Shown: in pieces, positions 51,834 through 60,783 of the stretch
Layout of the letters: every line of letters starts with the position of its first letter
Position numbering within the stretch: position 1 is the first letter of the stretch
Origin: JAJYSO01 sp964495935
GTDB taxonomy: Bacteria; Bacteroidota; Bacteroidia; Flavobacteriales; Flavobacteriaceae
DNA: 64,000 nucleotides
Assembly: GCA_964495935.1 (NCBI GenBank)
Contig: CAZBXQ010000002.1
Span: 62,001 to 126,000, forward strand
Direction: 5' to 3'
Notes under the pieces: model-generated
The model's database searches: none
Told to the model about the DNA's origin: nothing
The model's input: the letters and a program-made list of their open reading frames with translations, nothing else
Position numbers and translations under genes: made by a program

Positions 51834-52778
51834 GTGAAATTGCGAAATTATATCTTTCTGATTTTTATTTTTGTACTTCTATCTTGTGAGAATGACAATC
51901 GTCGAAATCCTTTTCGTCCGGAACCGGCCAGAGATGAAGCCGAGGTCTATGAAGAAAACATCGAAGAAATAGAATCTTTTCTGGAAACGCATTATTATAA
52001 AGTTGAGGATGATGAAGTACAAGCCCACTTTAAACGGGTGGTATTTGATACTATAGGAAAAAAGGATACCGATAAAACCCCGCTTATCGAATCGGAGCAT
52101 CTAAAACAAAAGACGGTACAGCAAAATGATGTCGAATACACAGTATATTATCTGGTCATTAAAAAAGGAAATGAAGAGGAGTATCAGCCCACTTTTGCCG
52201 ATAAAGTAGCGGTTTCTTATAAAGCCGAAGCACTGAATCAACGGTTGATGCGCAATGTTCGTACCCCGATAGTGGTTGATTTTCCACAATCGAATGAGCC
52301 CTTTATTACCCTAAAAGGAGTAATCGCCGGAATTACCGAATTTCATGGAGGAAGCGCGATCTCCGAAAATCCCGACGGAACCATTGAGTACAGCGATGAC
52401 TTTGGAATTGGTGCCGTCTTCGTACCTTCAGGACTGGGCTTTTTCAATGCCCCGCCTCAGGAAGCCTTAATTTTACCCTACGATCCTTTTATCCTCTCTT
52501 TCCAATTAATCAGTGCCGTCCAAATGGATCATGACGGAGATGGAATTCCTTCTTATATGGAGGATCTCAATGGCAATGGTAATCTGGACGATGATGATAC
52601 CGACGGCGATGGAACTCCTAATTATCTCGATGACGACGATGACGGTGATGGCACCCCAACCCGTGACGAAATCATCATCCATAAAACCGATAAAGACTGG
52701 TTAACTCCGGCGGATATTGAATTCCCGGACAGCAATGATAGCGGAACCCCCGATTATTTGGATAAGGAGACAAAATAA
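51834..52778 (+). CDS. FKBP-type peptidyl-prolyl isomerase-like lipoprotein with acidic tail
   Basis: A lipoprotein of about 314 residues. The signal peptide is MKLRNYIFLIFIFVLLSC (GTG start at 51834); an ATG at 51795 is in frame but would add 13 residues before a good lipoprotein signal, so I prefer GTG. Residues about 90-220 look FKBP-like (FADKVAVSYKAEALNQRL, PSGLGFFNAPPQEALILPYD, ILSFQLISAVQMD). From residue about 225 an Asp-rich calcium-binding tail follows, DHDGDGIPSYMEDLNGNGN and TDGDGTPNYLDDDDDGDG, like thrombospondin type 3 repeats. Similar proteins are common in flavobacteria. Isomerase activity is not certain. A -7-like TATCTTGC lies at 51805-51812. Confidence 0.82.
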   Translation: MKLRNYIFLIFIFVLLSCENDNRRNPFRPEPARDEAEVYEENIEEIESFLETHYYKVEDDEVQAHFKRVVFDTIGKKDTDKTPLIESEHLKQKTVQQNDVEYTVYYLVIKKGNEEEYQPTFADKVAVSYKAEALNQRLMRNVRTPIVVDFPQSNEPFITLKGVIAGITEFHGGSAISENPDGTIEYSDDFGIGAVFVPSGLGFFNAPPQEALILPYDPFILSFQLISAVQMDHDGDGIPSYMEDLNGNGNLDDDDTDGDGTPNYLDDDDDGDGTPTRDEIIIHKTDKDWLTPADIEFPDSNDSGTPDYLDKETK

Positions 52779-52981
52779 TCTATCCGCCTTCCCTAAAATT
52801 TTTAAAAAAAATCAAAGAGTAGTCCTTTTTGTTTTTTACGACTCCCGGAAGAGCAACCTTCCTTGATAGACATTATATTTATTGCCCGCACTCGGGATAA
52901 AATAGCCGATTGCTCCCCAAAAGAGATAATGAGGTCGCTATTTTCTTGACGTGCTGGACACGCCAGATTTTAAACCGAGAA

Positions 52982-54061
52982 TCAAAGCAGATTTTCAGAA
53001 ATATCCTTTAGTTTTTCCGTGTTCTCCACAAACTTCAACTCATCGATAAACTTTTGTATATTACCGTCCATTACACTGGGCAAATCATAAACACTCAGGT
53101 TGATTCGGTGATCGGTTACCCGACCCTGCGGATAGTTATACGTCCGGATTTTTTCACTGCGGTCACCGGTACGCACCATGGAACCTCTTTTTTCGGCATC
53201 TTCAGCTTCTTTTTCTGCCAATTTCAAATCATATAACCGGGAACGCAACACGCGAAAAGCCTTTTCCTTATTTTTATGCTGCGACTTTTGATCCTGACAC
53301 TGCGCCACCAAACCGGTAGGTTCATGAGTCAGCCGTACTGCAGAATACGTGGTATTCACCGATTGCCCTCCGGGCCCCGAAGAACAAAAATAATCAATGC
53401 GGACGTCCTTGGGATTGATTTCGACATCAAATTCCTCCGCTTCCGGAAAAACCATCACCGATGCAGCACTGGTATGAACCCGCCCCTGCGTTTCGGTTTG
53501 GGGTACCCGCTGAACCCGGTGAACCCCGGCCTCATATTTTAAGGTTCCATATACCTCTTCCCCCGAAACCTCAAACTGAATTTCTTTAAATCCGCCATTG
53601 GTGCCTTCATTAAAGTCCACAACATCAACTTTCCAGCCTTGATGCTCACAATACCGACTCAGCATTTTAAAAATATCCCCCGCAAAAATACTGGCTTCAT
53701 CGCCACCGGTTCCGGCCCGTACTTCAACCACGGCATTTTTCTCGTCCTCCGGATCTTTGGGAATTAATAACATCCGTATTTTCTCTTCCAGCTCGGGAAG
53801 CGCACTTTCGGCTTCTTCAAGTTGGAGTTTGGCCAACTCGATCATCTCTTCGTCGTTGGAGGTCTCCATTAAACTTTTGGCCTCTTCGATGTTATCGGTA
53901 AGCTCGATATATTTTTTGCGCTCTGCCATGAGCTCCCGGAGCTCTTTGTATTCCTTGGTGAGTTTGACATAGCGTTTCTGATCTTCAATTACCGCAGGCT
54001 GGATAATGAGGTCACTAACTTCATCAAAACGCTGTTTTATCAAATTCAATCTATCTAACAT
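52982..54061 (-). CDS. prfA: Peptide chain release factor 1
   Basis: RF1 ends translation at UAA and UAG. The catalytic GGQ is in SSGPGGQSVNTTYSAVRLTH near residue 230; the codon-reading tripeptide is PQT in VQRVPQTETQGRVHTSAA, as expected for RF1 (PxT) rather than RF2 (SPF). The N-terminal coiled coil is in residues 1-100 and the C-terminal KIRTYNYPQGRVTDHRINLS end is standard. Length 359 residues. The next gene upstream is the tRNA-related S4/FKBP region (divergent). A 203-base gap separates it from the FKBP-like gene (convergent), without a clear T-run terminator. Confidence 0.97.
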   Translation of the reverse strand: MLDRLNLIKQRFDEVSDLIIQPAVIEDQKRYVKLTKEYKELRELMAERKKYIELTDNIEEAKSLMETSNDEEMIELAKLQLEEAESALPELEEKIRMLLIPKDPEDEKNAVVEVRAGTGGDEASIFAGDIFKMLSRYCEHQGWKVDVVDFNEGTNGGFKEIQFEVSGEEVYGTLKYEAGVHRVQRVPQTETQGRVHTSAASVMVFPEAEEFDVEINPKDVRIDYFCSSGPGGQSVNTTYSAVRLTHEPTGLVAQCQDQKSQHKNKEKAFRVLRSRLYDLKLAEKEAEDAEKRGSMVRTGDRSEKIRTYNYPQGRVTDHRINLSVYDLPSVMDGNIQKFIDELKFVENTEKLKDISENLL

Positions 54062-54118
54062 AATTCGGTTTTAGTTATGGCAAAAATACAATTATTTGAG
54101 GAAAGAAAATCCAAGTTC

Positions 54119-54610
54119 TCAACGAGGATACTCAATTACTTCAAGATCACGAATGTCTCCCTGATGGATCTCAAAACGTAACATCGTCCTTTTCTTGTGG
54201 AAACCATGACGCCCGATCGCCCCCGGATTCATGTGCAAAAGCCCATATTTTTTATCATTCATTACTTTTAAAATATGAGAATGTCCCGAAATAAAAAGCT
54301 GTGGGGGATTGGTCGCAAGCTCCTTCCGTACACGGGCCTCATAACGCCCGGGGTAGCCGCCGATGTGCGTAATCCAAACCGTTACCCCTTCACAGGTAAA
54401 CCGGTTATTCAAAGGAAAATCCTGTCGGATTTTCACCTCATCTATATTTCCATATACCGCTCGTAGCACACCCTTTCCCTGCAGTTGATCGGTAACCTCC
54501 AGCGAGCCGATATCGCCGGCATGCCAGATTTCATCCGCTTTATTGGCATAAGCCAGGATTCTATCATCCATATACCCGTGCGTATCGCTCAGTAAAAGAA
54601 TTTTTTTCAT
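54119..54610 (-). CDS. YfcE-type metallophosphoesterase
   Basis: A 163-residue calcineurin-like phosphoesterase. The metal-binding blocks are LLLSDTHGYMDDRIL (D-x-H), IWHAGDIGSLEV (G-D), AVYGNIDEVKI (G-N-x-D), WITHIGGYPG and ISGHSHILKVM (G-H-x-H), all intact. It falls into the YfcE/MJ0936 group, which has phosphodiesterase activity on artificial substrates, natural role unknown. prfA starts 57 bases downstream on the same strand, so both may be on one transcript. Upstream, a 214-base gap contains a short stretch near 54765-54790 vaguely like the flavobacterial repeat arms. Confidence 0.93.
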   Translation of the reverse strand: MKKILLLSDTHGYMDDRILAYANKADEIWHAGDIGSLEVTDQLQGKGVLRAVYGNIDEVKIRQDFPLNNRFTCEGVTVWITHIGGYPGRYEARVRKELATNPPQLFISGHSHILKVMNDKKYGLLHMNPGAIGRHGFHKKRTMLRFEIHQGDIRDLEVIEYPR

Positions 54611-54824
54611 AACTTTCTAAGAACTAAGAAGAATAAGCAGGGTTACACCCTTTCAGTAGCTTTTTAATCTCTTTTGAGAAGTAATTTATCATCCCTCGCC
54701 AACTTCATTGAAGGTATATGACGAGAAGAAGGAATCTATTGTTTATCAAAGAATTAAAAATGGATCACTTCGTTACCGAAAGAAATCGTTTTGAGACACT
54801 TGCCATCCCGTAGATTTAAAACGC

Positions 54825-55778
54825 CTATAACAAACGGTCAATAATGGATTCAATCGTAAAACCTTCTGCTTCCGCTTTGTAATTTTTTATGATTCGATGA
54901 CGTAAAATTCCATGAGCCACGGCTTTTACATCCTCAATATCAGGAGCGTACTTCCCCTGTAAAACAGCGTGGGTTTTACCGGCCAGAATCAAATTTTGAG
55001 AAGCTCTCGGACCGGCTCCCCAATCAACATATTCCTTGACAAAATCTGAAGTTCGAGCTCCGTTAGGGCGGGTTGTGGATACGAGATTTACGGCATATTC
55101 AATAACGTTATCGGGAACCGGAACTCTTTTAATCAAGGCTTGGATTTCCAGGATTTCAGGAGCCGAAAAAAGAGTTTCTACCTCATATTGATGAGTCGAT
55201 GTTGTATTTTTAACCACCTGCACTTCTTCTTCAAACGTTGGATAATCTAATAATACCGAGGTCATAAAACGATCTAATTGGGCCTCGGGCAAAGGATAGG
55301 TTCCTTCTTGTTCAATTGGATTCTGAGTAGCCAAAACAAAATAGGGAGCAGCGAGCTGATAGCGTTTCCCCGCAATGGTCACTGCTTTTTCCTGCATCGC
55401 CTCCAGTAGGGCAGCCTGCGTTTTAGGAGGAGTCCGATTAATTTCATCGGCTAATACGATATTGGCAAAAATGGGGCCTTTTATAAATTTAAATCGTCGA
55501 TTCTCATCCAATATTTCAGCCCCCAAAATATCACTGGGCATAAGGTCGGGGGTAAACTGAATGCGGCTGAATTGCAGTCCTAAAATCTCTGACACCGTAT
55601 TAATCAACAATGTCTTAGCCAAACCGGGAACCCCCACCAATAAGGTATGCCCTCCCGAGAATATAGAAATTAAAAGCTGATCGACAACATTTTCCTGCCC
55701 CACGATAACCTTCCCGATTTCGGCCTTGACCCGCCGGTATTTTTCAACCCATTCATCCACTGCCTTTACATCCGACAT
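54825..55778 (-). CDS. MoxR-type AAA+ ATPase
   Basis: A 317-residue MoxR AAA+ ATPase. Walker A is LLVGVPGLAKTLLINT near residue 39-54, Walker B VLADEINRTPPKTQAALLEA near residue 108-127, sensor ATQNPIEQEGTYPLPEAQLD and the C-terminal lid with arginine finger region DRFMTSVLLDYP and RASQNLILAGKTHAVLQ. MoxR proteins act as chaperones for protein complexes and usually stand next to DUF58 and von Willebrand-factor genes; none is present here. It lies 6 bases after the SurA-like gene, which suggests a role with envelope proteins; inference. Confidence 0.95.
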   Translation of the reverse strand: MSDVKAVDEWVEKYRRVKAEIGKVIVGQENVVDQLLISIFSGGHTLLVGVPGLAKTLLINTVSEILGLQFSRIQFTPDLMPSDILGAEILDENRRFKFIKGPIFANIVLADEINRTPPKTQAALLEAMQEKAVTIAGKRYQLAAPYFVLATQNPIEQEGTYPLPEAQLDRFMTSVLLDYPTFEEEVQVVKNTTSTHQYEVETLFSAPEILEIQALIKRVPVPDNVIEYAVNLVSTTRPNGARTSDFVKEYVDWGAGPRASQNLILAGKTHAVLQGKYAPDIEDVKAVAHGILRHRIIKNYKAEAEGFTIESIIDRLL

Positions 55779-55784
55779 ACTTTT

Positions 55785-57344
55785 CTATTTTTTAAGCCAA
55801 TTCTCGTCAAAATCACACTTGGAGAATTCCTTATCCACTTTTACAAAGGTTTCTTCAATCTCTTCCTTTCGCCATTTTTCAACGGCCTTAATCTGCTTGT
55901 TCTGAAGAGCCAGATCTCGAATTTTGGTATAGTCTTTAGAATAATCTGCAATATGCTCGGGATAAAAATGAGTGACGGTGAGCAGCTTATAATATTGTCG
56001 TCCGGTTCGGGTTTGATCACTCAGGGGTTTGGAGATCTCCCCTTCTTTCAGCCGTTTGACTTCGTTATACATGGTGGGATCAATATCAGTCATCACAAAA
56101 CGACCATCACCGGTTTCCGGATTGATAAGGCGGCCCCCGTCACCACGTGTTTTCTCTTCATCAGAAAAACGCAGTGCTGCCTCGGCAAATGTATAGGTTC
56201 CATCCTCAATCAGTGTTCTCACGCTGTCAGCCTTGGCTTTGGCGGCTTCCAGCGAAGCCTTCGTCTCCCTTGGAATCAAAATAATATGACGAATCATACG
56301 TTGCTGCCCCAAAATCCGATCTACCTGAATAATATGATACCCAAAAGAAGATTTAAACGGCTTACTGATCTCCCCTTCGCGAAGGCTAAAAGCAATTTCT
56401 TTAAAGTCCTTATCCAGCGGATCTTTTCGGGTAATGGTCATTTTCCCTCCGTTAACACTGGTTCCGTCCTGAGAATACAAAACGGCTTTGGTGGCAAAAC
56501 TGGCACCGTTATTTAAGATGTCATCCCGCATATCGTTGAGCTGTTTCACCACTTTATCAATTTCAGCCTGCGGGGTTTTGGGTTCAATAACAATCTGAGA
56601 AAGTTCAACTTCGTCATTGAATTTTGGCCGCTCATCTTCCGGAATATCCTCAAAATAATTTCGCACCTCCTCGGGAGTGATCTCGATCTCATCGATAATC
56701 TTCTCTTGCATAGCCTGTGCCAATTGATTCTCCTTATTGACTTCAAAGAGTTCTTCACGAATTTCATCTTCTGAGTCCTTTCGATAGTATTCCAATATTT
56801 TATCCATACTCCCAAGATGTTGCTCCAATTGCGCTAACTGCTGATTGACCTGATTCTCAATTTGAGCATCTTGCACCCGTTGAAAAACGGTACTGTCCTG
56901 TAAAGCCGCATGTGAGAAGAGTTTATTTTCCATCATATTATTGACGATCTCACAATCGGAGATGTCGGATTTGTCGGGAAAGCGATTTTCCACATCAATC
57001 CTAAACTTCTCGATATCACTGTCCAATATCACATATTTTCCCACCACAGCCGCAACGCCGTCTATTTTATACCGATCAAAATCAGTTTTCTCAAGGGAAT
57101 CCATAGGAGATTCCTGAACTACCGGAGCAATCGTACGTTCGGTCGGATTAATTATCGAGTCCCGGTTCATCATCTCTGTCTCGTTGGAAGGTGTAAGGGT
57201 GTTACCGGGATTGGTCAAGCGATTCGGATCCTTATTGTTGGTATTGAATACCTGCGCCTGCAATGAACCCATATACAGCAATACTCCTATAAAAAAACAG
57301 GATTTAAGGATAGGTTTCAAAGCGGTTGTGTTCCAATGCATCAT
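55785..57344 (-). CDS. SurA-like periplasmic peptidyl-prolyl isomerase
   Basis: A 519-residue exported chaperone. A signal peptide covers about residues 12-31 (SCFFIGVLLYMGSLQAQ). A SurA N-terminal-like helical region follows (DGVAAVVGKYVILDSDIEKF at about residue 73-92, a clear SurA_N motif). Two parvulin/rotamase domains follow: the first around VELSQIVIEP...FKSSFGYHIIQVDRI and the second around IRHIILIPRETKASLEAA...FSDEEKTRGDGGRLI. It would help outer-membrane protein folding. Its start codon lies inside the 3' end of the upstream gene (41-base overlap). It is followed by moxR after 6 bases. Confidence 0.92.
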   Translation of the reverse strand: MMHWNTTALKPILKSCFFIGVLLYMGSLQAQVFNTNNKDPNRLTNPGNTLTPSNETEMMNRDSIINPTERTIAPVVQESPMDSLEKTDFDRYKIDGVAAVVGKYVILDSDIEKFRIDVENRFPDKSDISDCEIVNNMMENKLFSHAALQDSTVFQRVQDAQIENQVNQQLAQLEQHLGSMDKILEYYRKDSEDEIREELFEVNKENQLAQAMQEKIIDEIEITPEEVRNYFEDIPEDERPKFNDEVELSQIVIEPKTPQAEIDKVVKQLNDMRDDILNNGASFATKAVLYSQDGTSVNGGKMTITRKDPLDKDFKEIAFSLREGEISKPFKSSFGYHIIQVDRILGQQRMIRHIILIPRETKASLEAAKAKADSVRTLIEDGTYTFAEAALRFSDEEKTRGDGGRLINPETGDGRFVMTDIDPTMYNEVKRLKEGEISKPLSDQTRTGRQYYKLLTVTHFYPEHIADYSKDYTKIRDLALQNKQIKAVEKWRKEEIEETFVKVDKEFSKCDFDENWLKK

Positions 57345-58215
57345 CTAAAATTCTTTTTTCCAATTTTTTTTCAAATTCTAATTTCCTCTTATTTAAAATA
57401 ATACGTTTTATTCGGGGTTTTAAAAAGCTTTGCGGGGCATCTTCATCTCTTAAACGTACATCTTTAATATAAATCAAATATAAACTTATCGAGTCATTGA
57501 CCTCTATAAAATTACCTTTTTTTAAGTATTTTTTATTGTCGGGAACCAGATTCCGATCCTCAAGAATAGTCGTCACGCTCCTGGCCGTCAACCACAAGGA
57601 GTCATTCAGATTATAAGAATCGGATAAGGAAGCCTGATCTTCCAAAATTTCACGATCCTCCTCGTCAAAACGCTCAAGTCGTTTTTTGATCTCATCGGTA
57701 TTTTTAAAATCCTTTGGCAGCTTGATATAACGCAGCTTTACAATATCCCGATCCAGCTTGTATTTTTGCTCGTTTTGGGAAAAGTACCGATTGATTTCAT
57801 CGGCACTTACCACGGTATCCAATTCATGTTGAACCAGCCTTTCTTTATAGGCCTCGGTGTATAACTCCTGCCGATAATCATTGATCATGGCTTCAAACTG
57901 CCGCTGCTGCTCGGTAGGCAGGTTTTGTTTGGCTTTTTTTAAGAGAAGTTGCTTGGTGGCCCACCGGTTGATATAATTATGAGAAAAAGCGGCACTATCC
58001 TCCGGGGAAAGTGATTTTGGCAAATTTTCCGACAGCTCTTTACGGCTCAAATAAACCTGATCTAAACGCGCCACATTTTCGGCGGCATCCTGCTTCGTAA
58101 CAAAAGAGTTACAACCCCATCCGCTTCCCAAAAACAGAGTCGCTGCCAGGGCCATCTTCCATCTCCGAAGACCGTTATAATTCCTTAAAAGAACCGATAC
58201 CCAGTTCATAATCAA
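57304..58215 (-). CDS. Periplasmic SurA_N-like protein, possible lipoprotein
   Basis: A 303-residue exported protein that resembles the N-terminal part of SurA/PpiC family chaperones: a basic, hydrophobic N-terminus (LRRWKMALAATLFLGSGWGC; a weak lipobox at Cys 35), then a conserved VARLDQVYLSRKELSENLP motif and long helices (QRQFEAMINDYRQELYTEAY, EINRYFSQNEQKYKL). No clear rotamase domain is seen; the C-terminal half is helical and charged. It is in front of the SurA-like gene with overlapping coding ends and probably forms a three-gene unit with it and moxR. A role in folding of outer-membrane or secreted proteins is inference. Confidence 0.82.
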   Translation of the reverse strand: MIMNWVSVLLRNYNGLRRWKMALAATLFLGSGWGCNSFVTKQDAAENVARLDQVYLSRKELSENLPKSLSPEDSAAFSHNYINRWATKQLLLKKAKQNLPTEQQRQFEAMINDYRQELYTEAYKERLVQHELDTVVSADEINRYFSQNEQKYKLDRDIVKLRYIKLPKDFKNTDEIKKRLERFDEEDREILEDQASLSDSYNLNDSLWLTARSVTTILEDRNLVPDNKKYLKKGNFIEVNDSISLYLIYIKDVRLRDEDAPQSFLKPRIKRIILNKRKLEFEKKLEKRILDDALEHNRFETYP

Positions 58216-58276
58216 ACCCGATGATAGCCGAAATTACGCGCTCTACAAGCATCCAAAAAATCAGCGATTAAAGGCA

Positions 58277-58284
58277 CAAAGCTA
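58277..58284 (-). promoter_or_regulatory. -7 box of the SurA-MoxR unit
   Basis: TAGCTTTG on the minus strand fits TAnnTTTG, 62 bases before the first start codon. No TTG at the usual distance. Confidence 0.4.
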
Positions 58285-58328
58285 AATAAATCTTGTCGTA
58301 AATAAAAAACCTTAGTATTTTAGCACTT

Positions 58329-58790
58329 ATGCAAAAGAATACCATCAATATAAAAAATAGAAAAGCTCGATTCCAGTATGAGATTTTGGAGAAGTACACG
58401 GCAGGAATTCAGCTGGTAGGAACCGAAATCAAGGCGATTCGGGAGGGAAAAGCCAGTATTGCCGAGAGTTTCTGTGAATTTCACAACGGTGAGTTGTTTA
58501 CGATTAACATGACCATTCAAGAATATTCTCATGCTTCTCACTTTAATCACGATCCGCGAAGCGAGCGAAAATTGTTACTGACCAAAAGAGAACTGAGAAA
58601 ATTATCTAAAAAAGTGACCAATACGGGGCTTACTATTATTCCTCTGCGTCTTTTTATTAATAAAAGAGGATTGGCAAAACTTGAAATCGCCCTGTGCAAA
58701 GGGAAAAAACTTTATGACAAACGCGAATCGATTAAGAAAAGAGAATCCAAGCGCCGACTGGCTCGCATTAAAAAGGAATTTAATAATTAG
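58329..58790 (+). CDS. smpB: SsrA-binding protein SmpB
   Basis: SmpB binds tmRNA and carries it into stalled ribosomes. 153 residues, as expected. Signature: NIKNRKARFQYEILEKYTAG, then GIQLVGTEIKAIREGKASIA, and a C-terminal basic helix KLYDKRESIKKRESKRRLAR, which reads the empty mRNA channel. No ssrA gene is visible in this window. It starts 20 bases before the next lipoprotein gene ends its upstream gap, i.e. both are read in one direction and may share a transcript. Confidence 0.97.
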   Translation: MQKNTINIKNRKARFQYEILEKYTAGIQLVGTEIKAIREGKASIAESFCEFHNGELFTINMTIQEYSHASHFNHDPRSERKLLLTKRELRKLSKKVTNTGLTIIPLRLFINKRGLAKLEIALCKGKKLYDKRESIKKRESKRRLARIKKEFNN

Positions 58791-58810
58791 CAGTATAGAA
58801 CCGTTGTTTC

Positions 58811-59626
58811 ATGTTTCCTAAATTTATTTTGTGGGGGGTATTTTTGACCCTCCTTACAGCCTGTTCTTCCAATGGAACCATCGGTACAGCATTGCCGCGG
58901 GATGGTTCTGCCCAGTATTTTCCTTTGGCTATCGACAATCAATGGGTATATACAGGACTGGATGAAGAGGGACCGAGAAAGGAGGTGGATCTAAAAGTTA
59001 GAGATTCGGTAAATGAATTTGAAACCACGGGGTTTTCTTTTTCTTCAACCACACCGGTAGAAGATCAAACAACGACTATAAATATGCTGGTTAACGGCAC
59101 TATTCACAACATTTCAAGCCGTATTATTTATAACGGAAATTTGATTCTAAACCTTCCGGTTCTTGAAGACAGCCTAAAAATCCCCTTAAAAAATATCGTT
59201 CTTTTAAAGCAGAATAATGAAGCTTTTCAAAAGGTATCCGAATTTCAAGATTCAATTTCTTCAACGCATTCTTATTCCGATGGCGAGATTCCGCTTTATT
59301 TTAAATATACGGTAGAAAGTTATTCAGATGCTATTCCCAAAAATTTTGTCATTGACGGAATTTCGCATGACCATGTTCTCACGGGTGAAATCACGGTAGA
59401 TCTCTCGATTGAACTCCGACCTTATGGATATTCGCCGGTTTTAATTTTACCCCGTCAAACCGTTTTAAAAATTCAAAATCATTTCATTGAAGATCTCGGT
59501 ATCGGACTCATCGAAGAAAACCAAAACTTTCAATTTCAACACTTGGGTATCCTCCACGTAAAAAATGATACGATGATAGAAAATACATATAAACAAAAGG
59601 TTATATCATATTACTTAAAGGATTAA
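58811..59626 (+). CDS. Hypothetical lipoprotein
   Basis: A 271-residue protein with a lipoprotein signal peptide; lipobox LLTAC with Cys at residue 18. The mature part begins with a Ser/Gly linker and then YFPLAIDNQWVYTGLDEEGP, where the DN-x-W-x-Y motif is found in many Bacteroidota lipoproteins of unknown role. The rest is predicted to be beta-rich, with a possible duplicated barrel (LKIPLKNIVLLKQNNEAF, IPLYFKYTVESYSDAI, LEDLGIGLIEENQNF-type strands). No catalytic motif. It starts 20 bases after smpB. Confidence 0.8.
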   Translation: MFPKFILWGVFLTLLTACSSNGTIGTALPRDGSAQYFPLAIDNQWVYTGLDEEGPRKEVDLKVRDSVNEFETTGFSFSSTTPVEDQTTTINMLVNGTIHNISSRIIYNGNLILNLPVLEDSLKIPLKNIVLLKQNNEAFQKVSEFQDSISSTHSYSDGEIPLYFKYTVESYSDAIPKNFVIDGISHDHVLTGEITVDLSIELRPYGYSPVLILPRQTVLKIQNHFIEDLGIGLIEENQNFQFQHLGILHVKNDTMIENTYKQKVISYYLKD

Positions 59627-59975
59627 TTTAAATTTTTATTTATAAATTTAGTTAACGATCCGTTTGTTGCAAATGGTCATTCCCCCGTTAATTAGGAGAC
59701 TCCGTATCCACCGCCTAAAGATTGACGGTAAGAACTAAATTTCAGGGGAGTCCAATTGCATTAATAACTGCCCGCAACTTTGGTCGAAAGCCATAAGAAG
59801 AAGGATTTGTGAAATTGCGATTCAGCCCATAAATACGAGATTTTTAAGCTTCCTTCAACAAATTTGAAAGTCGATAAAGGATAGCAGGATATGGTTCCTT
59901 CAAGAGTTAACCAAAAATTAACGCATTTCATTCCATAAATCGGCATATTTGCTTTTCTAAAAGAACACGACATTC
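59627..59975. other. Intergenic region before the outer-membrane barrel gene
   Basis: 349 bases without a gene. A -7-like CATATTTG at about 59945-59952 lies 23 bases before the barrel gene ATG and may be its promoter (first position off consensus). GGAGACTCC near 59695 and GGGGAGTCC near 59743 are similar boxes without clear meaning. Confidence 0.35.
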
Positions 59976-60467
59976 ATGAAAAAATGGTTGATATCATCAT
60001 TGATTTTTTTCCTGATGGGAATAGCAATGCAGGCTCAGGAAATTAGTGAAAATGCGATCGGTTTACGATTGGGCGGTGGCGAAGGTTTTGGCCCCGAAAT
60101 AACCTATCAGCGTTACCTCTATGAAAACAATAGAATTGAGGCCGATTTGGGCCTTCGAAACAAAAGTGATTTCAATGCCTTTAAAATCGTGGGGCTCTAT
60201 CAGTGGGTATGGCCTTTGGAACAAGGATTTAATTGGTATGCCGGAGCAGGAGCAGGAATCGGAAATATACATGATTCCAGAGGTATTGAGCGTCATGATG
60301 ATGGTATTTTTGCCCTTATAGCCGGAAGCCTTGGGATTGAATATAATTTTCAAGATATTCCCTTGCAATTAGCCCTCGACTTCAGACCCGAAATAGCTCT
60401 GGCCAACTATGATGTGTATAGCAATTTTGCTCCGGACTTCGGATTGAGCATCCGGTATCGCTTCTAA
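59976..60467 (+). CDS. Small outer-membrane beta-barrel protein
   Basis: A 163-residue protein with signal peptide (residues 1-20, SSLIFFLMGIAMQAQ) and an alternating pattern of amphipathic strands typical of an eight-stranded OmpX/OmpW-like barrel: AIGLRLGGGEGFGPEITYQR, RIEADLGLRN, NWYAGAGAGIGNIHD, IALANYDVYSNFAPDFGLSI. The last residue is Phe (IRYRF), the usual BAM recognition end. Similar small barrels are abundant in flavobacteria, function unknown. No gene partner is close. Confidence 0.87.
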   Translation: MKKWLISSLIFFLMGIAMQAQEISENAIGLRLGGGEGFGPEITYQRYLYENNRIEADLGLRNKSDFNAFKIVGLYQWVWPLEQGFNWYAGAGAGIGNIHDSRGIERHDDGIFALIAGSLGIEYNFQDIPLQLALDFRPEIALANYDVYSNFAPDFGLSIRYRF

Positions 60468-60783
60468 AATACCCGCTTCAAAAATAGAGATTGGTGCGTT
60501 GATCCTTTTTAAGGAATCGCGGTCTTATCATCTCTTTTGAAGATTGACTTGTCATTTTCCATGGGATTGAAAGGCAGACGACGAGGGATAAATTCCCCTC
60601 TACATGAGTTAAAATTTATCACGGCATTCAAAATAAACCTCTGAGATGCTTACTGTGAGACGATCGCGGTTTGAAATAAACGTTTAAGCCCACTACTTGT
60701 TCCTTTTTCAGCTCCCCCGTTTCAACACTAATTTTTTTATCTTTAAACACAGCTCACGGAGTCATCTTCAAAAGATATTAAAA
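60468..60783. other. Intergenic region upstream of nikR
   Basis: 316 bases without gene. A -7-like TATCTTTA (60738-60745) is 38 bases before the nikR ATG. The open frame of nikR runs on upstream to 60697, but that part (FQLPRFNTNFFIFKHSS) does not resemble NikR. A NikR operator palindrome was looked for (GTATGA-type half-sites) and not found. Confidence 0.4.

Noticed and set aside
52779..52981. Terminator of prfA with GGCGTG/CACGTC stem
   Set aside because: The stem needs a G-T pair and no T-run follows it on the minus strand.
59761..59973. 70-residue minus-strand protein in the gap before the barrel gene
   Set aside because: No start context, no family features, and it covers the likely promoter of the barrel gene.
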